This document shows, in pieces, positions 53,439 to 62,430 of a DNA stretch of 64,000 nt; position 1 is the stretch's first letter; the number at the start of each line of letters is the position of its first letter. The translations under genes were made by a program, and so were the position numbers. The stretch lies in contig CANENE010000009.1 of assembly GCA_947428835.1 (NCBI GenBank), forward strand, positions 28,229 through 92,228, read 5' to 3'. The notes beneath the pieces are model-generated. The model did no database searches, was not told where the DNA came from, and saw only the letters and a list, made by a program, of their open reading frames with translations. The stretch comes from an uncultured bacterium. Its GTDB lineage: Bacteria; Cyanobacteriota; Vampirovibrionia; Gastranaerophilales; Gastranaerophilaceae.

Positions 53439-53463
53439 TTTCGTTTTATTTGAAATTTTAAAA

Positions 53464-54480
53464 TTAATAATTCATTTTCTTATCCACAACGGGCGCAATT
53501 TTAGCGAGTTTTTCCATTAAATCTTTGTATTGTTCAGGATACAAAGATTGGGCACCATCGCATAAAGCACAATCGGGATTATCATGGACTTCTATCATAA
53601 GCCCGTCACATCCTGCAGCAACAGAAGCCAAAGACATCGGAACAACTTTGTCTCTTAAACCTGTTCCATGGCTCGGGTCAATGATAATCGGCAGGTGGCT
53701 GACTTTTTTAACAACAGGAATTGAGCATAAATCTAAAGTATTTCTTGTAGCTCTTTCAAAGGTCCTGATGCCGCGCTCGCATAGGATTACTTCCATATTG
53801 CCGCCTGAAAGAATGTATTCTGCTGCCATAAGCCACTCTTCAATTGTAGCGGACAACCCTCTTTTAATCATAACGGGCTTATTAATGTGGCTTAGTTCTT
53901 TTAAAAGATTGAAATTTTGCATGTTCCTGGCCCCTACCTGCAAAATATCAACATATTTTAAAAACATCGGTATTTGGCTTATTTCCATAACTTCGCTGGT
54001 GACTGCAAGATTATATTTATCTGCAACTTTTCTTATGATTTTTAAGCCTTCTTCGCCTAAACCTTGAAAAGAATACGGAGAAGTTCTTGGTTTAAAAGCA
54101 CCGCCTCTTATGATTTTGACCCCGTATGAAGCAAGCTTAGATGCCGCAGCTTCAATTTGTTCTTCGCTTTCAATGGTACAAGGTCCTGCAATAAGCCCTA
54201 TATTGCCGCCTCCGAATTTTTCACCTTTAACATCAATTATGGTATCTTCGGGTTTAAATATTCTGCTTACAAGCTTATAGCTTGATGAAATTTTTAAAAC
54301 TTCTTTAACGCCATCAAGTAATTCAAAGTCCCTTGGGTCAACGGGCTTTGCACCAACTGCGCCAATGACTGTATGAACATCACCTGTTGAAACGTGGGCA
54401 TCTCTGCCTTTTTTCTTTATAACTTCAACTACGTTATTTATCTGTTGTTCGCTTGCCCCATGGCGCATTACTATAAGCAT
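53464..54480 (-). CDS. aroF: 3-deoxy-7-phosphoheptulonate (DAHP) synthase
   Basis: A 338-residue enzyme of the AroA-I-beta class that condenses phosphoenolpyruvate and erythrose-4-phosphate, the first step of the shikimate pathway. The N-terminal ferredoxin-like regulatory domain (residues 1-65: MLIVMRHGASEQQINNVVEV) is present. The barrel motifs are GPCTIESEEQ, RGGAFKPRTSPYSFQGLG, ERGIRTFE and the metal-binding IIDPSHGTG. An AAGGAG precedes the ATG at 54480. No other aro gene is adjacent. Confidence 0.95.
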   Translation of the reverse strand: MLIVMRHGASEQQINNVVEVIKKKGRDAHVSTGDVHTVIGAVGAKPVDPRDFELLDGVKEVLKISSSYKLVSRIFKPEDTIIDVKGEKFGGGNIGLIAGPCTIESEEQIEAAASKLASYGVKIIRGGAFKPRTSPYSFQGLGEEGLKIIRKVADKYNLAVTSEVMEISQIPMFLKYVDILQVGARNMQNFNLLKELSHINKPVMIKRGLSATIEEWLMAAEYILSGGNMEVILCERGIRTFERATRNTLDLCSIPVVKKVSHLPIIIDPSHGTGLRDKVVPMSLASVAAGCDGLMIEVHDNPDCALCDGAQSLYPEQYKDLMEKLAKIAPVVDKKMNY

Positions 54481-54626
54481 ACTTATTTATCTCCTTTTTA
54501 AAGCATGATTTATAATACCACAAACAAAAATAAGTCTTATTATTTGTAAATTATCATAAATTTTTTGCCCAAAAAATTCTAAATAGCTTATAATCCAAAA
54601 AGAATAGCTTAAAGAAAGTATGAAAA

Positions 54627-55307
54627 ATGAAAAAGATTATTGCGTTATTTTTATTGATGTTATTTATAAATCCTGCTTTTGCGCTGATTTTAGACAGCAG
54701 AAAAGATGGAGGTGCCCAGCAAAGTATTAATGAAATCGGGCATAAAATTTTAAATGCCAATGAAATTCCATATAAAGTCACTTTTGAAGTAAGCAAGAAA
54801 GAAGATATTAATGCCTGCACGCATTATAGAAATAATTCGATTGTTATCTATAGAGGTCTTTTACTGTACGCGGGCAGTTTAGAAGAAGTTGCAGCAGTTA
54901 TGGCACATGAAATATCCCACGCTGTTGACTACAGACAAGGCGCACTGAAAGGGTATTTTTCATATCTTATGGCAGGCTTAAGTCCCAAAAAATATGAATA
55001 CAAAGCAGATAAAAGAGCGGTTGACTATCTTGTAAAAGCAGGTTACAATCCTGTAGCTTCAATTGTTATTCTTAATAAAATTGCACCTCAGCACAGATAT
55101 GACTGGTATGCATCTCATCCGTTAACAACCAGAAGAATGTCAACAATCTACGAATACATCTATACAAAATACCCGCAATACTTGGTAGATAATAAATACA
55201 AAGATGATGTTTATTACCAAAATTTCCTTTTAGTTACTAAAGAAAACAGAAAGAAATTTGAGCAAAAAGTTAAAAGTAATTCAACAAGAAGCGTAAACTA
55301 TCTGTAA
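54627..55307 (+). CDS. Exported M48-family metalloprotease
   Basis: A 226-residue zinc protease with a signal peptide (MKKIIALFLLMLFINPAFA). The HExxH site is His94-Glu95-x2-His98 in VMAHEISHAVDY, and the third ligand is the Glu in YEYKADKRAVDYL. It resembles the minimal BepA/LoiP-type proteases that act on outer-membrane proteins in the periplasm, without TPR domains. AAGAAAG lies upstream of the ATG. The next gene overlaps its stop codon by one base, so the two are translationally coupled. Confidence 0.88.
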   Translation: MKKIIALFLLMLFINPAFALILDSRKDGGAQQSINEIGHKILNANEIPYKVTFEVSKKEDINACTHYRNNSIVIYRGLLLYAGSLEEVAAVMAHEISHAVDYRQGALKGYFSYLMAGLSPKKYEYKADKRAVDYLVKAGYNPVASIVILNKIAPQHRYDWYASHPLTTRRMSTIYEYIYTKYPQYLVDNKYKDDVYYQNFLLVTKENRKKFEQKVKSNSTRSVNYL

Positions 55308-56026
55308 TGAAAAGAATAATTAGCATTTTAATACTGTTTAATATTTTAGGGCTTAATTTTGTTTTAGCTGATGAAGCCATTGTAGATGAATTTGTAAATT
55401 CGACTTTAGATAAAAACTTAAAAGTAGAAAATATTAAAGCACCTGTATTTACCGATGATTTTATAAATTCAATAAATAAAGACAGCATAAAAGTTATAAC
55501 CCCAAAACAAAAACCAATTGTTGATGACTTTGCCCTTTCAACATTAAATAGAAACTTAAAAGTAGCGCCTGTTAAAAAAGTTGTTTATAAAGACGGCTTG
55601 AATTTAAATGACAAAACATCAGCAAGTTATGGAAGTATAAAACTCATCCCTACACAATACTACACAACCAAAAATAACCTTATTGAAGGCAGGTTTATTG
55701 ATTTTAGTTTAGCTTCCGATATTAAAATCAATGATGTTATTTATAAAAAAGGTCAAAAAGTCAAAGCAAGAGTTGAAAATGTATCTCAAAACGGAGCTTT
55801 TGGCGTGCCTGCCGATTTGGTTTTGGATAATTTTGTTTTAGTTGCAAATGGAAAAAATATTGCACTAAACGGAAACTACATCAAAAAAGGCGCAGACAGA
55901 TCGCTTTGGGTATATCCTGCAGGCTGTGGCCTGAGCTGGTTTTTTGGGCTCGGACTTTTGATTTTGCCTATAAGAGGCGGGCATGTTAAATTAGACCCGA
56001 ATAAAGTTTATACAATAGGGGATTAA
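55307..56026 (+). CDS. Exported hypothetical protein with repeated N-terminal motif
   Basis: A 239-residue protein with a signal peptide (MKRIISILILFNILGLNFVLA). The motif VDEFVNSTLDKNLKV is repeated as VDDFALSTLNRNLKV, with a related FTDDFINSINKDSIKV between. The second half is beta-rich (KKGQKVKARVENVSQNGAFG) and ends in a hydrophobic stretch plus HVKLDPNKVYTIGD. No family recognised. The one-base overlap with the protease gene (TAATG) suggests it is a partner or substrate of that protease in the envelope. Confidence 0.75.
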   Translation: MKRIISILILFNILGLNFVLADEAIVDEFVNSTLDKNLKVENIKAPVFTDDFINSINKDSIKVITPKQKPIVDDFALSTLNRNLKVAPVKKVVYKDGLNLNDKTSASYGSIKLIPTQYYTTKNNLIEGRFIDFSLASDIKINDVIYKKGQKVKARVENVSQNGAFGVPADLVLDNFVLVANGKNIALNGNYIKKGADRSLWVYPAGCGLSWFFGLGLLILPIRGGHVKLDPNKVYTIGD

Positions 56027-56237
56027 GAACTCATGTTGAACTTGTTTCAGCATCTGAGGCGTTAGAATGTAATAATGGATTTTTTATATACTATCACAAA
56101 CCCGGTGAGACCCTGAAACGAGTTCAGGGTACGAGTTGTATAAATTATTGTGAATAGTTACTAAACACTTGGGAACCGGACTGCCGCACACTTCGTGCTC
56201 GCAGTGACAGATTGAAACATTAATGCGTAGCAATCCA
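56027..56237. repeat. Repeat-rich intergenic region beside prepilin 3
   Basis: Holds TGAACTTG..CATCTGAGG.GTTAG (near 56038, also near 52030), a CCCTGAA/TTCAGGG hairpin (56111-56129), and a REP-like unit GACTGCCGCACACTTCGTGC continuing to GCAGTGAC, then GCGTAGCAATCC abutting the prepilin 3 terminator. Confidence 0.6.
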
Positions 56238-56238
56238 C

Positions 56239-56271
56239 AAAAAAAGAGGCTCATCAATCAAGACAAACCTC
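56239..56271 (-). terminator. Rho-independent terminator of prepilin gene 3
   Basis: On the minus strand GAGGTTTG (from 56271) and the GAGCCTC arm (to 56246) form a stem, followed by TTTTTTT (56245-56239). The stem and loop sequence closely match the terminator of prepilin 2. Confidence 0.8.
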
Positions 56272-56299
56272 AAATCTAACACTAATTAAATAAAATTAT

Positions 56300-59290
56300 T
56301 TATTCTGCTTTGGTGCCATCATATACACATCTTGCAGTCATTGCGTGGGCATAACTGTATCCTCCCGCCGAGACAAGATTTTGAGTAAAAGCAGTATCAA
56401 GACTTGTACCGGACCAGTGTCTGCCCGGCATACAATGATTTCCGGCTGCATTTATACAATTCGTTACGTATGTGCATCTTTGTACGCCGGGTGTAATACC
56501 TTCAAAACAAAGCTGCAAACCATCTTTTCCTATATTATTATTTATAATATCTAAATATTTGGCCCATTCTCCAATTTCAACTACAGTCGGAAGTCTCCAA
56601 TAGCCTGCTTGAGTCTTACCTCCCGCAGTGTGAGCCTTACAAGCAGAATTTGCAATATGAAATTGGCACACGGTTCTGTTACAGCTTGAATAATTTGCAG
56701 TTGCATTTCCAACAAGTCCGCAATTTGCCCCTGTCACGCCTTTCCAGCAGCAGTATCCGGCTTTTGAACAAGCTTGACCCACAGTTATAAGCTGGCCAAG
56801 TTCAGACGGAACCAAAGGACCACTGCCGCTTGGACCGCTATCTCCTACATTATACTTGGTAACACAGATATTCCTCGAAGAACCTGTGTATTTTTTATGT
56901 ATAAATATTGAAGTTAACTTTTCGCAGTCTGCTTGTGACTTTGGTTCATCACTTGGTGCGTTTGAATCATCATAATCACTTGCATCTTGTACGCTTCTTG
57001 TTGAACCATCATATACACATCTTGCTGTCAATGCATAATTATGGTCATACCCGCCTGCCGAAGATAAATTTTGAGTAAAAGCAGTAGTTGTACTTGTCTG
57101 TGACCAGTGTCTGCCCGGCATACAATGATTTCCGGCTGCATTTATACAATTCGTTACGTATGTGCATCTTTGTACGCCGGGTGTAACACCTTCAAAACAA
57201 AGCTGCGTGCCGTCTTTGCCTCTGTCGTTGTTGAATATTTTCAAATTAAGAGACAGGTTTGAATATTCTGCGTCTGTTGGAAGTCTCCAACTGCCAACCG
57301 GAGTTTTTCCACCTGCCGTATAAGCTTTACAAGATTCATTTGCAGGCATCCATTGGCAGACTGTCCTTCCGCAGCTGCTGTAGTTTGCCCCCGGATTTCC
57401 CGTAAAACTGCAGTTGCCTGCTGTATCACCTTTCCAACAACAAAAACCAATATTTGGGCAAGCTTGTCCCGTATTTATAACATAGTCCCTATAAGTTGAC
57501 GGGATTGTAGGTCCGCTGCCGCTTGGACCGCTATCTCCTACATTATACTTACTCATGCAAATATTTCTAAAACCACCTGTGTATTTTTTATGTATAAATA
57601 TAGCTGTCAATTTATCACAATCTGCCTGTGACTTTGGTTCATCTTTTGGTGCATTACTATCATCATAATCATCTAAATCTTCCGCATAATTATCAGCTTT
57701 TGTGATGCCGTCATAAACGCATCTTGCTGTCAATGCATGATAGCTGCTATACCCGGCTGCAACTCCAAGATTTTGTGTAAAGGCAATAGTTGTGTCTGTT
57801 TCAGACCAGTGCCTGCCCGGCATACAATGATTTCCGGCTGCATTTATACAATTCGTTACGTATGTGCATCTTTGAGCACCCGAAGTAGCACCTTCAAAGC
57901 AAAGTTGTAAACCACCTGCACCCTTGTTGCTGTTAATTTCATTTAAATGCTGTGCCCAAACTGATATTTCAGAGCTTTTAGGCAGCCTCCAAGCTCCAAC
58001 TGCGGTTGCACCAAAGGCATTATATTGTCTGCAGGCAGCATTTGCTGCATCCCACTGACATACAGTCCGATTACAGCTTGAATAATTAGCTCCTGCGTTA
58101 CCATCAAGCCCGCAGGTGCCTGCAGTTTTACCCCTCCAACAACAGCTTCCCAAGTAGGGACAAGCTTGCCCGATACTCATAATATACTGGGTGTAATTCT
58201 GTGGTACTGGAGGTCCAAAGCCATCTGGACCTGCATCACCTACATTGTATTTGCTCACACAGATGTTTCTGTTTGCTCCTGACATTTTTTTATCTATAAA
58301 TATTGCAACAATCTTGTCGCAGTCTGCTTGGTCTTTGGGTTCACCATAAAAAGGGTTTGTGGTCGGGTCTTTTATTCCTCCGCCACTTGGCAATTCCGAG
58401 ATATCAACTGCGATACTATCTAAGACGCATCTTGCACCAAATGCATAATTATTTTCCGATTCACTATGAGCTTGAAATTTGCCATCGGTATAGTGATATG
58501 CATTGTAGTTTTCGCTTGACCATAAAAAATATCCATGGCAATAGTTGTTGGCAAAACCACTATCTGTACATTCCGTATTTGCATTTGTTCTTTTGCACAC
58601 AGATACACCATCTATACTTGCTTGGTTTTTAAGATGTGTACAAAGCTGCAAACCATTTTTGCCTTTATTAACATTAATTGTTGGCATGTTTGCAGACCAG
58701 TTTCCAAATTCTTCCATAGTTGGAAGTCTCCAATGTCCTTCATTTTCATTATTTGGAGCATAAGAGGCACAAGAAGCGTTTGCTGCAACCCATCCGCAGA
58801 CAGTTCTATTACATGCCGAATAATCGCCATCTCCATTGCTATCGGAACATGTACTTGAAGTTTTACCGCTCCAACAACAGTTCAGGTGGTCATTACATGT
58901 TTGTCCGACAGATAATTTCTTAACACTATCAGCTAAAGGTAAATCTTTATCTCCCATGTTATACTTTGTGACACAAAGGTTTCTTGTGCCTCCGTTCATT
59001 GCTGCAGGGATGAATAGTGCCCCATATTTATCGCAATCCTCTTTTGTAACTTGTCTTTCGAGCGTCATATTGACATTACTTCCGCTTCCAAAACTTCCGA
59101 TTGATATATCTGATGCTTTCAATTTCTTTGTTATAATCGGAGTAAATGCTGCAACTAAAAGAGAGATGATGATTAAACTTATCAGAATTTCTATAAGCGA
59201 GAAGGATTTAAGTTTCTTTAAAAATATGATACGCTTATTTGTATGCTCAAGCAAGGCTTTCAAAAAGCCGCTAATTAAATAACTATTCAT
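56300..59290 (-). CDS. Prepilin-like protein with four Lcl_C/DUF1566-type repeats (prepilin 3)
   Basis: A 996-residue predicted type IV pilin/pseudopilin. The prepilin signature KLKSFSLIEILISLIIISL follows an unusually long leader of 29 residues; the residue before Phe30 is serine, and Glu at mature position 5 is present. The segment LKASDISIGSFGSGSNVNM is shared with prepilin 2. Four Cys-rich repeats of about 215 residues follow (about 82-291, 318-535, 553-765 and 782-994). Repeats 2-4 share an almost identical tract, QRCTYVTNCINAAGNHCMPG, and repeat 1 is the most distinct. AAAGGTAA precedes the ATG at 59290. The gene is divergent from XRE 3 with an 86-bp gap containing a long palindrome. 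Confidence 0.87.
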   Translation of the reverse strand: MNSYLISGFLKALLEHTNKRIIFLKKLKSFSLIEILISLIIISLLVAAFTPIITKKLKASDISIGSFGSGSNVNMTLERQVTKEDCDKYGALFIPAAMNGGTRNLCVTKYNMGDKDLPLADSVKKLSVGQTCNDHLNCCWSGKTSSTCSDSNGDGDYSACNRTVCGWVAANASCASYAPNNENEGHWRLPTMEEFGNWSANMPTINVNKGKNGLQLCTHLKNQASIDGVSVCKRTNANTECTDSGFANNYCHGYFLWSSENYNAYHYTDGKFQAHSESENNYAFGARCVLDSIAVDISELPSGGGIKDPTTNPFYGEPKDQADCDKIVAIFIDKKMSGANRNICVSKYNVGDAGPDGFGPPVPQNYTQYIMSIGQACPYLGSCCWRGKTAGTCGLDGNAGANYSSCNRTVCQWDAANAACRQYNAFGATAVGAWRLPKSSEISVWAQHLNEINSNKGAGGLQLCFEGATSGAQRCTYVTNCINAAGNHCMPGRHWSETDTTIAFTQNLGVAAGYSSYHALTARCVYDGITKADNYAEDLDDYDDSNAPKDEPKSQADCDKLTAIFIHKKYTGGFRNICMSKYNVGDSGPSGSGPTIPSTYRDYVINTGQACPNIGFCCWKGDTAGNCSFTGNPGANYSSCGRTVCQWMPANESCKAYTAGGKTPVGSWRLPTDAEYSNLSLNLKIFNNDRGKDGTQLCFEGVTPGVQRCTYVTNCINAAGNHCMPGRHWSQTSTTTAFTQNLSSAGGYDHNYALTARCVYDGSTRSVQDASDYDDSNAPSDEPKSQADCEKLTSIFIHKKYTGSSRNICVTKYNVGDSGPSGSGPLVPSELGQLITVGQACSKAGYCCWKGVTGANCGLVGNATANYSSCNRTVCQFHIANSACKAHTAGGKTQAGYWRLPTVVEIGEWAKYLDIINNNIGKDGLQLCFEGITPGVQRCTYVTNCINAAGNHCMPGRHWSGTSLDTAFTQNLVSAGGYSYAHAMTARCVYDGTKAE
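56412..56516 (-). repeat. Near-identical repeat block within prepilin 3 (copy A)
   Basis: This 105-bp stretch matches 57102-57206 at all but one position. Its first 71 bp also match 57804-57874 with one difference. Surrounding repeat sequence is much less conserved, pointing to recent duplication or gene conversion. Confidence 0.8.
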
Positions 59291-59319
59291 TTCATGTTAC
59301 CTTTATTTTGTATTAGATT
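59291..59319. repeat. Inverted partial copy of the 3' box upstream of prepilin 3
   Basis: Plus-strand TTCATGTTACC, then TTTATTTTGTATTAGATT, resembles the box TTCATGTTATTTTTTGTGTT with AGATT. As the gene runs on the minus strand, prepilin 3 is flanked by inverted copies (the other at 56273-56282). Confidence 0.45.
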
Positions 59320-59323
59320 AAAA

Positions 59324-59351
59324 TTCTATCACGTTCGTGAACGTGATAGAA
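59324..59351. promoter_or_regulatory. 28-bp palindromic candidate operator between prepilin 3 and XRE 3
   Basis: TTCTATCACGTTC (59324-59336), spacer GT, then GAACGTGATAGAA (59339-59351): a perfect 13-bp inverted repeat in the middle of an 86-bp divergent gap. It overlaps the -35 region expected for XRE 3, where a TATTAT lies at 59364-59369. It is a strong candidate site for XRE 3 itself. Confidence 0.75.
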
Positions 59352-59376
59352 ACATATTACACTTATTATTTAGAAA

Positions 59377-59640
59377 ATGCAAGAAATAAATAATAAAAAA
59401 TTGATTTATCTTGCCTGTGGCAAGGTTTTAAAAAAATATCGGGGTAAAAAAAGTAATTATATTTTAGGTGCTGAATACGATATTTCAACTTCCCTTCTAA
59501 GTAACCTCGAACGTGGTCTTAAAGACCCTCAGTTAAGCACTATATTTAAGCTTTCAGAGGCTTTAGGAGTCCGTCCCCACGAATTTGTAAAAGAAATAGA
59601 AGACAATCTGCCTTCTAATTTCTCTTTAATTGAAAATTAA
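59377..59640 (+). CDS. XRE-family HTH transcriptional regulator (beside prepilin 3)
   Basis: An 87-residue regulator consisting almost entirely of a Cro/C1-type helix-turn-helix: KVLKKYRGKKSNYILGAEYD, then ISTSLLSNLERGLKDPQLST and IFKLSEALGVRPHEFVKEIE. The recognition helix is SLLSNLERGLKDP. It differs clearly from XRE 1 and XRE 2. No ribosome binding site precedes the ATG, and the -10 candidate ends 7 bp upstream, suggesting a leaderless transcript. It converges on clpB with 11 bp between stops. I infer control of itself and prepilin 3 through the palindrome at 59324-59351. Confidence 0.85.
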   Translation: MQEINNKKLIYLACGKVLKKYRGKKSNYILGAEYDISTSLLSNLERGLKDPQLSTIFKLSEALGVRPHEFVKEIEDNLPSNFSLIEN

Positions 59641-59651
59641 TTTTTAAACAA

Positions 59652-62231
59652 TTATATCTTTGAAAATTTAAGTTCATCATCTATAAAATCAATTTTGATT
59701 TTATCGCCATCAACAAATTCGCTCTTCAAAAGCATTTTAGACAATGGATTTTCAATTAATTGTCTTATTATTCTTTTAAGTGGTCTTGCGCCATAAATAG
59801 GGTTATACCCTTGCATGGCAAGATGGTCTTTAGCATCAGGCGTTATTTCAATTTCAATTTTTCTTTGTTTTAAAAGTTCCTTTAAATATTGAACCTGAAT
59901 ATCCACTATATGCGACAAATTATCCATTGTCAAAGCATCAAAGAAGATTGTTTCATCAATTCTGTTTAAAAATTCAGGCTTAAAATGTTCCCTCAATTTT
60001 GTCATAATTTCTTCTTTGGTCTGCTCTTTATTTTTCGGTGTAACCATTGATTCAAGGGTGTTATTAAGGATTATATCTGAACCTATATTTGATGTTAAAA
60101 TTATAATTGTATTTTTAAAATCGACTGTTTTTCCTTTAGAATCAGTTAGTCTTCCATCATCAAATATTTGCAACATTATATTGAAGACGTCACTGTGGGC
60201 TTTTTCAATTTCATCAAAAAGAATAACAGAATATGGTTTTCTTCTGATGGCTTCCGTTAATTGGCCGCCTTCGTCGTAGCCAACGTACCCCGGAGGTGCT
60301 CCAATCAGCCTTGCAACAGAGTGTTTTTCCATATATTCAGACATATCAATTCGAACTAAACTATCTTCATCTAAGAACATAAATTTAGCTAATGCTTTAG
60401 CAAGTTCAGTCTTGCCGACACCTGTCGGCCCCAGGAAAAGAAATGTTCCAATCGGGCGTTTAGGATCAGATAAGCCGCTTCTTGCCCTTCTGATACTATC
60501 TGAAACAACGTTTATTGCTTCATCCTGACCTATGACTTGTTTGTGAAGTTCATCTTCCATTTCAAGAAGCTTTTGGCTTTCTTCTTCAACAAGCTTAACT
60601 ACAGGAACGCCTGTCCATTTTGAAATGATTTGGGCGATATCTTCATCATCTATTTCTTCTTTTAAAAGAGTATTATTATGTTCCTGTTCTTTGCAATTTT
60701 TAAGCTGCTCCGTAAGTTCCGGCAATTTCCCGTATTGCAATTTAGCGGCTAATTCAAGATTAAATTCTCTTTGTGCCTTATCAATTTCGTGTTTAACCTT
60801 TTCTATTTCAGCTTTTATTGTGCTTTCGCCTTTAAGAGCGGATTTTTCTTTTTCCCATTGAGCTTTTAAAATATCGGCTTTTGATGTAATTTCATCAAGC
60901 ATCTTTTGTACTTTTGCCGTTTTTTCTTCATCGTTATCATCCTTGATGGAGGCAAGCTCTATTTGCAATTGCAGCTTTTGCCTTTCTAATTTATCCAATT
61001 CTTCGGGCATTGAATCAATTTCTATACGAATAGCACTTGATGCTTCATCGACAAGGTCGATTGCTTTATCAGGAAGAAACCTGTCTGTGATATAGCGATG
61101 AGACAATTTGGCCGCTGCAACAAGGGCAGAATCTTTGATTCTAATTCCGTGGTGCACTTCGTATTTATCTTTTAGGCCCCTTAGAATAGAAATTGTATCT
61201 TCAACGCTTGGCTCTTCTACTAAAATCGGCTGAAAACGACGCTCTAAAGCGGGGTCTTTTTCAATGTATTTTCTATATTCATTGATTGTGGTGGCGCCTA
61301 CTGTTCTTATTGCACCGCGCGCAAGTATTGGTTTTAGAAGGTTTCCGGCGTCTGACGTTCCTTCTTGTCCGCCTGCACCAACGACTGTATGCAATTCATC
61401 AATAAACATAATGATAGAGCCATCTGATTTTTCAACTTCTTTTAAAACTTTTTTAAGTCTTTCTTCAAATTCGCCTCTATATTTAGCACCTGCAATCAAA
61501 GCGCCCATATCAAGCGAGATTAAAGTTGTTTCTTTAAGGCTTTCAGGGACATCTTTTCTAATTATTCTTTGGGCTAACCCTTCAACTATTGCGGTTTTAC
61601 CGACACCAGCTTCGCCTATAAGGCATGGGTTATTTTTGCTTCTTCTATTTAAAACCTGAATAATTCTTCTTATTTCTTCGTCTCTGCCTATAACAGGGTC
61701 TAACTTGCCTTCAAGTGCAAGCTTGGTTAGATTTGTCGAATATTTTTCAAGTATTTTATAATCTTCATCGGCGTTATTTGTATCCACTTTTTTATCACCT
61801 CTTATTTGTTTCATGGCATTTAAAATTTTTGCTTCAGTAATTGAATATTTATTGACGATTTTTTTGATATCGTCATCATCGAGAAGGCTAAGCGCAAGCA
61901 TTATATGCTCAACAGATATAAATTTATCTTTTAAGGATTTTGCCTTTTCATTTGCAATTTCCATCATCTTTAATGTATTTTTATCGAAAAATATCTGAGG
62001 GTTCGGGCTTTGCGTCTTTGCAAGCGATTGAACGATGTTATTAATATCTGATATGAATAGGTTGTTATTTAATTTTAATTCCTTCAATAAATCCTGCGCC
62101 ACTTCGACATTTGAAGTTGCAATGGCCGATAAAATATGAATGGGGTTAATTGTGGTATTATGGTTTTCAAGTGCTAAATTCTGCGCATTTAGAATAATTT
62201 CTTTGGTGGAATCTGTAAGGTTATCAAACAT
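59652..62231 (-). CDS. clpB: ATP-dependent disaggregase ClpB
   Basis: An 859-residue AAA+ chaperone that, with DnaK, extracts proteins from aggregates. The N-terminal Clp-repeat domain (about 1-145) is followed by NBD1 with Walker [14 protein letters not shown], the coiled-coil M-domain (about 400-520, Lys/Glu-rich), and NBD2 with Walker [14 protein letters not shown] and the C-terminal [11 protein letters not shown] sensor region. Length and domain order match ClpB rather than ClpA/C. The presence of the M-domain supports this. AAAGGAGG gives a strong start at 62231. No CIRCE element was seen. It separates prepilin 3/XRE 3 from prepilin 4. Confidence 0.97.
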   Translation of the reverse strand: MFDNLTDSTKEIILNAQNLALENHNTTINPIHILSAIATSNVEVAQDLLKELKLNNNLFISDINNIVQSLAKTQSPNPQIFFDKNTLKMMEIANEKAKSLKDKFISVEHIMLALSLLDDDDIKKIVNKYSITEAKILNAMKQIRGDKKVDTNNADEDYKILEKYSTNLTKLALEGKLDPVIGRDEEIRRIIQVLNRRSKNNPCLIGEAGVGKTAIVEGLAQRIIRKDVPESLKETTLISLDMGALIAGAKYRGEFEERLKKVLKEVEKSDGSIIMFIDELHTVVGAGGQEGTSDAGNLLKPILARGAIRTVGATTINEYRKYIEKDPALERRFQPILVEEPSVEDTISILRGLKDKYEVHHGIRIKDSALVAAAKLSHRYITDRFLPDKAIDLVDEASSAIRIEIDSMPEELDKLERQKLQLQIELASIKDDNDEEKTAKVQKMLDEITSKADILKAQWEKEKSALKGESTIKAEIEKVKHEIDKAQREFNLELAAKLQYGKLPELTEQLKNCKEQEHNNTLLKEEIDDEDIAQIISKWTGVPVVKLVEEESQKLLEMEDELHKQVIGQDEAINVVSDSIRRARSGLSDPKRPIGTFLFLGPTGVGKTELAKALAKFMFLDEDSLVRIDMSEYMEKHSVARLIGAPPGYVGYDEGGQLTEAIRRKPYSVILFDEIEKAHSDVFNIMLQIFDDGRLTDSKGKTVDFKNTIIILTSNIGSDIILNNTLESMVTPKNKEQTKEEIMTKLREHFKPEFLNRIDETIFFDALTMDNLSHIVDIQVQYLKELLKQRKIEIEITPDAKDHLAMQGYNPIYGARPLKRIIRQLIENPLSKMLLKSEFVDGDKIKIDFIDDELKFSKI

Positions 62232-62328
62232 ATTTAACCTCCTTTTAATCTCATATTTTTATTCTATACTGATTTTTTTACTATCTTCAAAAAATTAATT
62301 ATATTTTAATTTTTTGAGTTTCCGATAT

Positions 62329-62364
62329 GTCATTACAAAGGGACGTCAGAGACCGTGGCAATCC
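62329..62364. repeat. REP-like repeat, copy 4 (degenerate)
   Basis: GTCATTACAAAGGGACG continuing to GTGGCAATCC. It keeps both ends of copies 1 and 3 but not the inner hairpin, and abuts the terminator of prepilin 4. Confidence 0.6.
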
Positions 62365-62366
62365 AC

Positions 62367-62401
62367 AAAAAAAGAGGCTTAATCAACAAAGAAAAAGCCT
62401 C
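62367..62401 (-). terminator. Rho-independent terminator of prepilin gene 4
   Basis: GAGGCTT and AAGCCTC form a perfect 7-bp stem; on the minus strand it is followed by TTTTTTT. The same GAGGC stem is used by prepilins 2 and 3. Confidence 0.85.
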
Positions 62402-62403
62402 AT

Positions 62404-62430
62404 AATCTAACAAAAAATAACATGAAAAAC
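62404..62430 (-). repeat. Conserved 3' box of the prepilin family, copy 4
   Basis: Minus-strand GTTTTTCATGTTATTTTTTG followed by TTAGATT, starting directly after the prepilin 4 stop codon. Confidence 0.8.

Noticed and set aside
59641..62430. CIRCE/HrcA operator for clpB
   Set aside because: No TTAGCACTC-type inverted repeat lies upstream of the clpB start at 62231.
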